From Isoetes engelmannii (taxonomy: Eukaryota; Streptophyta; Lycopodiopsida; Isoetales; Isoetaceae), in NCBI GenBank assembly GCA_011763485.2, contig JAANSK020287601.1, positions 1 to 20,190 on the forward strand: a stretch of DNA of 20,190 nt. Reading direction: 5' to 3'. Positions 13,857 to 20,190 of the stretch are shown here, one piece after another. Under the pieces are notes generated by a model. That model was not told the origin of the DNA. It saw nothing but the letters and a program-made list of their open reading frames with translations, and searched no databases. How positions within the stretch are numbered: the stretch's first letter is position 1; every line of letters starts with the position of its first letter. The position numbers were made by a program, and so were the translations under genes.

Positions 13857-14912
13857 GTGGCCGATCTGATCTTCCCGCCGTCGCTGGCGCCGCTGATCAA
13901 GCGGGTGACCTGGACGCTCGAGCGCAACGAGGCCGCGTTCACCTCGCCGCTGGCAAACACCGTGCAGCGGGTCACGCGGCTCGGCGCGCGCTGGCGAGCC
14001 AGCATCGAGATGACGCCGCTTGATCAAGACGAATCTGCGGTGCTGGCGGCCTGGCTCGACCAGGCCAGCCGTGTTGATCACGTGGGCCTGGTACCCGTGG
14101 TGCACAACCGCATGACCGGCTCGGAAAGCGCCGGCATGCCATCGCTGACCGGCGATTTCACCTCGGGCGCCGAAGTCGCCGCCTGGGCTGCGGGATATCA
14201 GCTTGGTCTGCTGCGCAACCCGTACGCCCAGAGTGGCGAGCTGGTGGTGTACAGCGGCGGCACAACGAGCAACTTCGCGACACGCCCGCTCAGCGTTGCG
14301 GCTGGCCTTCCTTACCTCGTCACGTTCGACGTTCCGCCGCAACCGATCGTGGGGGCGGTCGGTGTGTTCGGGGCCAGCCTGACCCCCACCTATTTCGCGA
14401 ACAACGCGTTGCCGGCAGCAGGGCGGATCATGGTGCCTGTGACGCCGGTGAACGGGCAGATCGTCCCGGTGCTGTATCCAGGCAATGGCACTCAGCAGTA
14501 CGCGCAGTCCAGGTTCTCGCGCGTTACGGTGAACCGCTGCTTCCTCGTCGAGGGCGCTCAGCCGGCGGGCTCGAACAACATCGTCGTCTACTGCGGCCTC
14601 TCCGAATCGCCGCAGGCGGCGCTGCGGGTTGGGCAGTTCGTAAACGTGCAAACGGCGGGCGGTTGGCAGCTGGTCCGCCTGCGGCATGACGTCGACCTGA
14701 TCGGCGGGGTGAATTACGGCAACGAGCCGGTGACGCATCTCGGCCGCGCCATGTTTGAACCCGCCCTGCGCAGCGCTGTTGCGAACAACGCGTCGATCCA
14801 GCACGTCGATCCGGTGTGCCGCATGCGCCTGGCGACCCCGAACAGCTCGGCGACAACCGATGCGCCGATGTTCGGTGGGTTTGCCTTCGACATGGTCGAG
14901 GTGTTGCCGTGA
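13857..14912 (+). CDS. distal tail protein with inserted beta-sandwich-like domain
   Basis: The 351-residue protein follows the tape measure gene. Residues 1-75 (RVTWTLERNEAAFTSPLANTVQRVTRLGARWRASIEMTPL) and about 255-351 (LRVGQFVNVQTAGGWQLVRLR ... ALRSAVANNASIQHVDPVCRMRL) match the two halves of phage distal tail proteins. The part between (about 100-250) looks like an inserted jelly-roll domain with many short strands. The start is a GTG at 13857 with GGAG 6 bases before it. The frame is open upstream inside the tape measure gene, but that extension is Arg-rich noise. It ends in a GTGA overlap. Confidence 0.7.
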   Translation: MADLIFPPSLAPLIKRVTWTLERNEAAFTSPLANTVQRVTRLGARWRASIEMTPLDQDESAVLAAWLDQASRVDHVGLVPVVHNRMTGSESAGMPSLTGDFTSGAEVAAWAAGYQLGLLRNPYAQSGELVVYSGGTTSNFATRPLSVAAGLPYLVTFDVPPQPIVGAVGVFGASLTPTYFANNALPAAGRIMVPVTPVNGQIVPVLYPGNGTQQYAQSRFSRVTVNRCFLVEGAQPAGSNNIVVYCGLSESPQAALRVGQFVNVQTAGGWQLVRLRHDVDLIGGVNYGNEPVTHLGRAMFEPALRSAVANNASIQHVDPVCRMRLATPNSSATTDAPMFGGFAFDMVEVLP

Positions 14913-15532
14913 GCCGCGCTGCGCTCGGTACCGCCAATCGCGGGGCGGCGATGGCGAACGCTGTGGCCCGCGTCGAGCTGCTGCAGCTGCAGTTTTCCAG
15001 CGGCACGCTTCGCCTGGCCAGCGGCGACCGCGACATCAGCTTTGGCGGCAACGTCTACTACGCCAACGGCTCGCTCGGTGATCTGCCGGCTGCCGAGGAG
15101 ACGATCGATCTCAAGCCGCGCACCGTCACCCTGAAGCTCAGCGGCGCGAATGCCGCGTTGATCAGCACGCTGCGTACGACGGTCTGGCAGTACTCCCGCG
15201 TCGACGGCTGGCTCGGCTTTCTCGACGCCGCCGGCAATCTGGTGGCCGACCCATACCCGATTGCGCCGGATCTGCGGGCGAGCTCGGCGCTGATCGCGCT
15301 CGGCGAAGGGACTGCCGAGATCACGCTCGAGGTGGAAGGCCGCGAGCTCGCGCTGCTGCGCAATAGCGCGGTGCTCGCAACCGACGTGTCTCAGCGGGCG
15401 CGCTACCCCGGCGACAGCGGGATGAGCAAGGTAGCGGCCATCGCGGACATTCAGGTGCAGTGGGGCGGCAAGACGCAGAACGTCGGCACGCCGTCGCCGG
15501 TGCCCGGCAGATCAGGCGGCATCTACCGATGA
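14909..15532 (+). CDS. DUF2163-like tail protein
   Basis: The 207-residue protein lies in the usual place of the second tail-tip protein. It has a beta-rich middle (SGTLRLASGDRDISFGGNVYYANGSLG) and an end typical of this family (LLRNSAVLATDVSQRARYPGDSGMSKVAAIADIQVQWG). It probably joins the distal tail to the hub. The GTG at 14909 overlaps the preceding stop and is preferred for coupling; an ATG at 14951 is the alternative. It ends in an ATGA overlap with the next gene. Confidence 0.7.
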   Translation: MSRAALGTANRGAAMANAVARVELLQLQFSSGTLRLASGDRDISFGGNVYYANGSLGDLPAAEETIDLKPRTVTLKLSGANAALISTLRTTVWQYSRVDGWLGFLDAAGNLVADPYPIAPDLRASSALIALGEGTAEITLEVEGRELALLRNSAVLATDVSQRARYPGDSGMSKVAAIADIQVQWGGKTQNVGTPSPVPGRSGGIYR

Positions 15533-15981
15533 ACTACTCGGAAGCGGCGCGCCGCGCAGACTGGGAGCAGCAGCTGCCGGCCGTGCTGGCCGACTGGCAC
15601 GGCAGCGAGTACTCGATGCACGAACGCAGCTGCCTGCACTTCGCCCGAGCCGTCATCGTCGGGCTGGTCGGCGGCGAGCCGCTCGATGCGCTGGGCGTGA
15701 CGTTGCGGGAGGTCAGCACGCCGCTCGGTGCTGCCCGCCTGCTGCACCGCTACGGCACAGCGGACGCCATCATCACGGCGGTGCTCGGCGCGCCGATCGC
15801 GGTGCTGCATGCACGCCGTGGCGATCTCGCAGCGGTTGCCCTTGAGGACGCGGAGCCCGGCCACGGCGACTGGTCGATCGGCGTCGTCGACGGCGCGCTG
15901 ATCCATCTCACGGCGCACGACCGGGGCCTGACGGTTCGGCCGCTGACGGATGCCCGGCATGCCTGGCGGGTGGGCGCATGA
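15529..15981 (+). CDS. DUF6950 family tail protein
   Basis: The 150-residue protein starts in an ATGA overlap and ends in another. It resembles the DUF6950 family found directly upstream of tail-tip hub genes: an N-terminal helix, a central Cys in ERSCLHFARAVIVGLVGGEPL, the GTADAIITAVLG segment, and GDWSIGVVDGALIHLTAHDRGL. The place and fold hint at an NlpC/P60-like domain, but the usual Asp before the Cys is Ser, so enzyme activity is uncertain. Confidence 0.75.
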   Translation: MNYSEAARRADWEQQLPAVLADWHGSEYSMHERSCLHFARAVIVGLVGGEPLDALGVTLREVSTPLGAARLLHRYGTADAIITAVLGAPIAVLHARRGDLAAVALEDAEPGHGDWSIGVVDGALIHLTAHDRGLTVRPLTDARHAWRVGA

Positions 15982-18900
15982 GCGGCGTCACAAGGGCGGT
16001 CATCGGTGTCGGCGCAATTGCGGCATCGTTCATCCCCGGCATTGGTCCGGCTTTGTCGGCGGTGATCTTCAATGTCGGACTGAGCCTGACGCTCGGTTCG
16101 ATCTCTGAGCTGATCGCAACGCGGCCGAAAGTGCCGCAGCAGTCGATCACCGCGAACGTGCGCGGCAGCACCGAGACGCACCTGATCGTGCTCGGCGAGC
16201 GTCGCGTTGGCGGCAAGCTGTGCCAGCTCGGGACCACTGGCACCAACAACAACCTGCTCTGGATCGGCATCGCGCACAGCGTTGTCCACCCCGGCGGCTG
16301 CGAGGGCATCCAGGGGCTGTACGTCAACGATGAGTACGTGCCGCTCGCCAGCCTGGGCGCGCTCGATGGTTCGACGGACGTGACCCACACCGGCAGCGGC
16401 AGCACGCCGATCAATCTCGCTGGCCAGCTCAACATTGCCTTCTATCGCGGCACCGGCACCCAGGCTGCGGACACGGCATCGGTGACCGCAGGTGTCGACA
16501 CGGCGACGGACTATCGGCGCGGCATCTGCTGGACGCGCTTCCGGCTGGTGATGGCGTCGAACAACGAGCGCTTTCAACAGGCCTATCCGAACGGCATCCC
16601 AACCTTCAACGCGCGCCTCAGGGGCTGGCGCGTCTATGACCCGCGCCTGGACTCCACCCGAGGCGGCAGCGGCCCGCAGCGGGCCGACAACGCGCTCACG
16701 TGGGCCTGGAGCCGCAACCCGGCGCTGCTCGCAGCGACGTTCGCGATTGTCGCGACGGCCGACGGCGGCTGCGGCGAGCCGATCTCCGTTCAGGACTGGT
16801 CGACCGTCGCTGCCGCAGCGAACATCTGCGACGAACTGATCGCGACACCTGCCGGCAATCAGCCCCGGTTCACCTGCGACCTCGTGCTCGATACGGCTGA
16901 CGCGCGTGGCGCGAACCTGCAGAAAATTGTCGATTGCATGGGCGGCTCGGCGTCGCTTTCCGGCGGCCAGCGCCGCTACTACGCCGCCGCTTATCGCAAT
17001 CCGGTCACGACGATCGACGCGACCTGGCTGCGCGGCGGCATCACCTGCTCGCCAGCTGGCGCGATCGACGACATCGCCAACCGGATCGTCGTGGTCTACC
17101 CGGATGAGACCAACGGCTGGAAGGACACCGACACGCCGGAGTTTGCAGTGGCAACGCCGGTCGATGGTGACGGCGATCCGCTGGTTCAGCGGCTGTCGAT
17201 CGATGGCGTCACGCGCCCCTATGGCGCGCAGTACATCGGCCAGATCGTGCTGCGCCGAGCCCGCCGGTCGGAGACGCTGAATCTGCCGGTGAACCTGCGC
17301 GGCCTCGATGTTCAGGTCGAGGAGAACGTGCTGGTCGACCTGCCGGAGCTGGGCATCAGCAATGGCGTCTATCGCGTTGCCCAGTGGCGCTGGGACGACG
17401 AGGGCCTGCCGGCCCTTGTGCTGCGCGCCGACGCCCCGGCCGACTACGTGCCGGCGGCGTTCACGGTGCCGCCAGTGCCGGGCGTTGTGACCACCGGCAG
17501 CGTGCCGCTGCCGGGCGCGCCGCAGTCGCTGTCTGCCATCGGCGGGATCGACACCATCACGCTGGTCTGGCGCACGCCCACTGGCAGCAGCAGCCCGGAC
17601 CCGTCCGTGACCGTCTACGTCGTCGAGCGCGCGCCGGAAGGCGACCCGACCTGGACCGAGCTGACGCGCACGCCTTCGCTGAGCTACGTCGACGCCACGG
17701 CAGCGATCGGCACGGTCTACGACTACCGGGTGTTCGCTGCCAACGCGCGCGGCCAGGTTGGTCCGGCGTCGGACATCGCGACCGCTGTGGCGCGCGGCAC
17801 CGCGAATGCGGGTGAGCCCGTGCTGAACAGCGGGTTCGAGTCCGGGGCCGCTGGTTGGGCCTTCGCGACCGGCTGGAGCGCGGTGCAGCGCACGTACACC
17901 GGCGGGCGGTTCGGCACGGTGACGAACCCCGCGCGCACCGGGACCTGGACTGCCAAGCACGTCGGCGCATCGACGGATGCGATCAACAATGGCATCGCGA
18001 TCGTTCGGCCGGGCGATCTGGTTTCTGCCGCAGCCTGGTTCCGGCGTGACGACACCGTTGTTGCCGGCTCAGGCAGCGTGCTGGTGCTGTTCTACGACGA
18101 CGCAGGCGGCTTCATCTCGTCGGCGGCAGGGCCAGCAGTGGTCGGTAGCTACAACAGCGGTGGCGCGCTGCAAACCCCGATCTGGACTGTATCGAGAGTC
18201 GATCTCGCCCCGGCCCCTGCCAGCGCTGCATTCGCCCGCGTTGCGATCAGGGCCAGCGGCACGATCCGGGCAGACGACGTGACAATGAGCGTCTCGCCGA
18301 TCGCGAATCTGGACGATGTGCCAGACGGGGCGAGTTTCGCCCGCGTGTCGGGCGCCCAGCTCATCAACGGCGAGCACAAGCTGACCGTGCAGGGCAGCGG
18401 TATGAAGGTGGGCGATCAGCGCAATCTGCCGCCGGTGCGCATCGGCAATGTGGGCAGCGTCTGGTCCGGGCAGTCCATCACCTATTCGGCGGCGGCAGGC
18501 TCGCCAGCAACGGCCACCATCAGCGTCAGCGCGGCCACGCTGCAGGCCGGTGGGACCGGCGTGCCGTATGCGGCGATGAGCGTCGCGGTCACGGGCACCG
18601 GCGGCCAGGTGCGGACCTATTTTCTGTTCGTCGACGACGAATACTATTCCGGCGGAACCAAGACGCTGGTCGCCACGCTGACGGCGAGCACCGTGACGGC
18701 GGCGGACGGCCGCATCTACGTCGGCTCGGTTGTTGTCACCTTCCCGACGTCGGGTACCGGCGGCGGCGGCGGCTCAAGCGGCGGCGGCTGCGTCGCCGTC
18801 GATTCTGTCGACGGCCTCGGCCGCTCCTTCGCCGGCCTCGATGTCGGCGACGAACTGCAGCTCGCGGACGAGTACACGCTGGCGCCGAGCGTCGGCCGCA

Positions 18901-19208
18901 TCGACCAGGCGCGCAACAGCGACCAGCCCTGCGTCCGCCTCCTCACCCGCAACGGCGCGGCGCTGGTCTGCTCGATCAGCGCGCCGATCGGCGTGCAGGG
19001 GGGCGGCTGCATCAAGGCCGGACGCCTGCACGTCGGCATCGCCGTCGCGACCCGCGTCGACGGCCAGGTCGCGTTCTCCGAGATCGTCGAGGCCCTGCCG
19101 GTTGGCCTGCGCACCGTGCGCGGCATCTATACCGCCGACCGCGCGTTCTGGGCTGGCGAGAAAGCCGGCGCCCTGATCCTGCACCACAACCAGCTGGTCG
19201 CAAAATGA
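15978..19208 (+). CDS. J-like tail-tip attachment protein with Fn3, jelly-roll and Hint-like domains
   Basis: The 1076-residue protein is the tail-tip hub and likely host-recognition protein. Residues 1-40 form a hydrophobic helix pair, and about 50-505 are the J-like hub core (TANVRGSTETHLIVLGERRVGGKL). A fibronectin-III-like domain lies at about 510-608, and a galactose-binding-like jelly roll at about 612-776 (VLNSGFESGAAGWAFATGW). A Gly-rich linker (about 927-937) leads to a Hint-like domain from Cys938 to Asn1071: LDVGDEL, VCSISAPI and a closing HHN. No separate fibre gene follows, so receptor binding is probably in this protein. The start is an ATGA overlap. Confidence 0.85.
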   Translation: MSGVTRAVIGVGAIAASFIPGIGPALSAVIFNVGLSLTLGSISELIATRPKVPQQSITANVRGSTETHLIVLGERRVGGKLCQLGTTGTNNNLLWIGIAHSVVHPGGCEGIQGLYVNDEYVPLASLGALDGSTDVTHTGSGSTPINLAGQLNIAFYRGTGTQAADTASVTAGVDTATDYRRGICWTRFRLVMASNNERFQQAYPNGIPTFNARLRGWRVYDPRLDSTRGGSGPQRADNALTWAWSRNPALLAATFAIVATADGGCGEPISVQDWSTVAAAANICDELIATPAGNQPRFTCDLVLDTADARGANLQKIVDCMGGSASLSGGQRRYYAAAYRNPVTTIDATWLRGGITCSPAGAIDDIANRIVVVYPDETNGWKDTDTPEFAVATPVDGDGDPLVQRLSIDGVTRPYGAQYIGQIVLRRARRSETLNLPVNLRGLDVQVEENVLVDLPELGISNGVYRVAQWRWDDEGLPALVLRADAPADYVPAAFTVPPVPGVVTTGSVPLPGAPQSLSAIGGIDTITLVWRTPTGSSSPDPSVTVYVVERAPEGDPTWTELTRTPSLSYVDATAAIGTVYDYRVFAANARGQVGPASDIATAVARGTANAGEPVLNSGFESGAAGWAFATGWSAVQRTYTGGRFGTVTNPARTGTWTAKHVGASTDAINNGIAIVRPGDLVSAAAWFRRDDTVVAGSGSVLVLFYDDAGGFISSAAGPAVVGSYNSGGALQTPIWTVSRVDLAPAPASAAFARVAIRASGTIRADDVTMSVSPIANLDDVPDGASFARVSGAQLINGEHKLTVQGSGMKVGDQRNLPPVRIGNVGSVWSGQSITYSAAAGSPATATISVSAATLQAGGTGVPYAAMSVAVTGTGGQVRTYFLFVDDEYYSGGTKTLVATLTASTVTAADGRIYVGSVVVTFPTSGTGGGGGSSGGGCVAVDSVDGLGRSFAGLDVGDELQLADEYTLAPSVGRIDQARNSDQPCVRLLTRNGAALVCSISAPIGVQGGGCIKAGRLHVGIAVATRVDGQVAFSEIVEALPVGLRTVRGIYTADRAFWAGEKAGALILHHNQLVAK

Positions 19209-19624
19209 GCTACGAGAAACGTCCCGACGTGCCCTGCGATTCCGGCTCAATCGTCGTCGAGCTGGAGACCGGCGACCTGGTATCCGTCAGCTGCCGAGTC
19301 ATGCGCTGCACGATCAGCGGCAATCGGGTCTTCTGCCCGTCCGCTATCCAGGTGGGCCTCACCGGCGAGCCGCTCGTCGACGATGACGGCGCTGTCGACG
19401 CCGTGCACCGGTTTTCGTGCCCCGACGAGATCGTCGATACCCACGGCGAAGCGGTCATTGCTCGCGAGTGCCTGCTGCTGGTCCTGGGCGAACCGCCGAC
19501 GCTCGTCGACGGCACCCCCATCGTCGCCTGGTCGCCCGAAGTGGCCGCGCACAGCTCGATCCGCAGGGCGATATCCGCCGCCCGAGCTGCCGGCGTCCAG
19601 CGGGACGCCGGCAGCCTGCTCTGA
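19205..19624 (+). CDS. hypothetical protein, last prophage gene
   Basis: The 139-residue protein overlaps the tail-tip gene by 4 bases (ATGA) and is the last gene before the phage end. It contains several Cys residues (MRCTISGNRVFCPSAIQ, FSCPDEIVDTHGEA) and the segment VLGEPPTLVDGTPIVAW, followed by a helical end. I do not recognise it. The position suggests a tail-associated protein or a helper of the tail-tip protein. Confidence 0.7.
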   Translation: MSYEKRPDVPCDSGSIVVELETGDLVSVSCRVMRCTISGNRVFCPSAIQVGLTGEPLVDDDGAVDAVHRFSCPDEIVDTHGEAVIARECLLLVLGEPPTLVDGTPIVAWSPEVAAHSSIRRAISAARAAGVQRDAGSLL

Positions 19625-19635
19625 CTGCGTCGCTC

Positions 19636-19663
19636 GGCCGTCCCAACGCTGGGTCAGACGGCC
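19636..19663 (+). terminator. hairpin after the last prophage gene
   Basis: GGCCGTC at 19636-19642 pairs with GACGGCC at 19657-19663, and the inner CCA/TGG can extend the stem. It lies 12 bases after the stop codon and would end the late transcript, but no T run follows, so it is only terminator-like. Confidence 0.35.
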
Positions 19664-19666
19664 CTG

Positions 19667-19753
19667 TTGCCGGGATTAAATGCAGCTAGGATTCGGCTTA
19701 AATCCCGTCGCAACTTAAACGCCAGCGCGTCTCAACTAGAACGCGCGCTTACA
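19667..19753. repeat. right end of the Mu-like element with transposase-site repeats
   Basis: Two 17-base repeats, CGTCGCAACTTAAACGC at 19706-19722 and CGTCTCAACTAGAACGC at 19728-19744, match at 14 of 17 bases and start exactly 22 bases apart. Two weaker copies with a TTAAAT core lie at 19667-19683 and 19689-19705, again 22 apart. Mu ends carry about 22-bp transposase sites, so these are probable MuA-like binding sites. The last repeat stops 9 bases before CA at 19752-19753, the expected terminal dinucleotide; read inward the end begins TGTAAGCGCG. Confidence 0.65.
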
Positions 19754-19837
19754 TGGACGCCAGGCCACCCGCAGGCCCAGGCCATCGGCCCGGTGCTGCG
19801 CCGGCTGATCGACACGCTGATCGCCTGGAAGCCGTAA
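19754..19837 (+). pseudogene. 3' remnant of a host gene interrupted by the prophage
   Basis: Directly after the inferred end, a frame reads 27 codons (GHPQAQAIGPVLRRLIDTL, then IAWKP) to TAA at 19835. It looks like a helical protein C-terminus with host-like codon use. The same frame continues into the phage end without a start, so I read it as the tail of a gene split by the insertion. Its family cannot be told from so short a piece. The rest should lie at the left end of the prophage. Confidence 0.5.
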
Positions 19838-19898
19838 GCCGGCGGCTGGCGTCGCTTTTGCAAGCGCCTAGCCCCGACCGTTCAACCGGAGCCGCACG

Positions 19899-20190
19899 AT
19901 GGCCAAAGTCCCCGCAGGTGTCGGGCCGCGCTTCCCGCAGGTGGTGGTGCTGGTCGGTGCCACCGGCGACCTGGCCCGCCGCAAGCTGCTGCCCGGCCTG
20001 TTTCACCTGGTCAACGCCGGCTTCATTCCGGACTGCCGGATCATCGGGATGTCGCTCGACGAGCTCGACGCCGACGGCTTCCGCAGCATCGCCCGCAGCG
20101 CGCTCGACCAGTTCGGCATGCGCAAGCCGAACGACGCCGACTGGCAGCGCTTCGCCGCCCAGCTGGACTACCTTCCGCTGGCCGCCGGGG
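19899..20190 (+). CDS. zwf: glucose-6-phosphate 1-dehydrogenase, N-terminal part
   Basis: The 97 codons visible encode the start of a G6PDH, the first enzyme of the oxidative pentose phosphate and Entner-Doudoroff routes (glucose 6-phosphate plus NADP to 6-phosphogluconolactone). [23 protein letters not shown] at residues about 15-37 is the Rossmann-fold coenzyme motif GxxGDLAxRKLxP. The gene is cut by the window end. It starts 61 bases after the host remnant, so its promoter may be upstream in the interrupted gene, and the prophage could affect its expression. Confidence 0.9.
   Translation, partial: MAKVPAGVGPRFPQVVVLVGATGDLARRKLLPGLFHLVNAGFIPDCRIIGMSLDELDADGFRSIARSALDQFGMRKPNDADWQRFAAQLDYLPLAAG

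Larger units (their letters stand above)
1..19753 (+). mobile_element. Mu-like transposable prophage with siphovirus-type tail, right part
   Basis: The stretch carries Mu-type regulatory genes (DUF3164, GemA/gp16, Mor-like) followed by head and tail genes in the order protease/scaffold, decoration, capsid, gp36, tail terminator, tail tube, chaperone, tape measure and tail tip. No sheath protein or baseplate spike is seen, so the tail is of the long non-contractile type, as in D3112/B3-like transposable phages. The right boundary is inferred from repeats spaced 22 bp, a terminal CA at 19752-19753, and host-like coding sequence beyond. The left end lies outside the window, so a target-site duplication cannot be checked. 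Terminase, portal and lysis genes are not found. Confidence 0.9.

Noticed and set aside
15750-17960. A 736-codon open frame on the minus strand opposite the tail-tip gene.
   Set aside because: It is rich in Arg, Ala, Gly and Asp with no recognisable domain, and lies opposite well-supported tail genes. In GC-rich coding DNA the opposite strand is often open.
1-20190. CRISPR arrays, tRNA or rRNA genes, insertion sequences.
   Set aside because: I saw no regularly spaced direct repeats of suitable length, no tRNA cloverleaf or T-loop pattern, and no transposase gene inside the window.

Overview
The window is the right-hand part of a Mu-like transposable prophage with a siphovirus-type tail (gene order resembles D3112/B3-type phages). 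It ends at about 19,753. After it come a short host gene remnant and the start of zwf (glucose-6-phosphate dehydrogenase). The GC-rich sequence, G/C-ending codons, the diderm-type lipoprotein and the zwf sequence point to a proteobacterium, perhaps a gammaproteobacterium; I cannot place it further. Transposase, repressor and the left end would lie upstream and are not in the window.

Layout. (1) 176-2793: late-early genes on the plus strand, nearly all overlapping by 1-4 bases: a DUF3164 protein, a small protein, GemA/gp16, a Mor-like activator, a small Cys-rich protein and an HNH protein. (2) 2794-3050: a structured non-coding stretch with a terminator-like hairpin, repeated hairpins and dyads. 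(3) 3051-4099: a Bro-N antirepressor with a perfect 13-bp-arm palindrome at its domain junction, and a small partner gene. (4) 4111-4790: a bidirectional terminator and a reverse-strand lipoprotein gene, a likely moron. (5) 4912-10460: protease/scaffold, decoration protein, major capsid protein, a broken anti-CBASS acb2 gene, head-tail connector and terminator proteins, and tail tube. (6) 10462-19624: a G/G-T type tail chaperone pair in two frames, tape measure, distal tail proteins, a DUF6950 protein, a J-like tail-tip protein ending in a Hint-like domain, and a last small gene. (7) 19625-19753: hairpin and Mu-like end with about 17-bp repeats spaced 22 bp. (8) 19754-20190: host DNA.

Most notable points: the acb2 gene, fused by a TGATG overlap to the capsid gene, has an in-frame TAA between the two positions matching its known ligand-binding residues; terminase, portal, MuF-type and lysis genes are absent where a Mu-like phage should carry them, with the lipoprotein gene sitting there instead; the tail-tip protein has a C-terminal Hint/intein-like domain; and the antirepressor locus carries several unexplained dyads. 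The prophage still encodes a nearly complete head and tail set, but from this window it looks packaging-defective unless the missing genes lie elsewhere.
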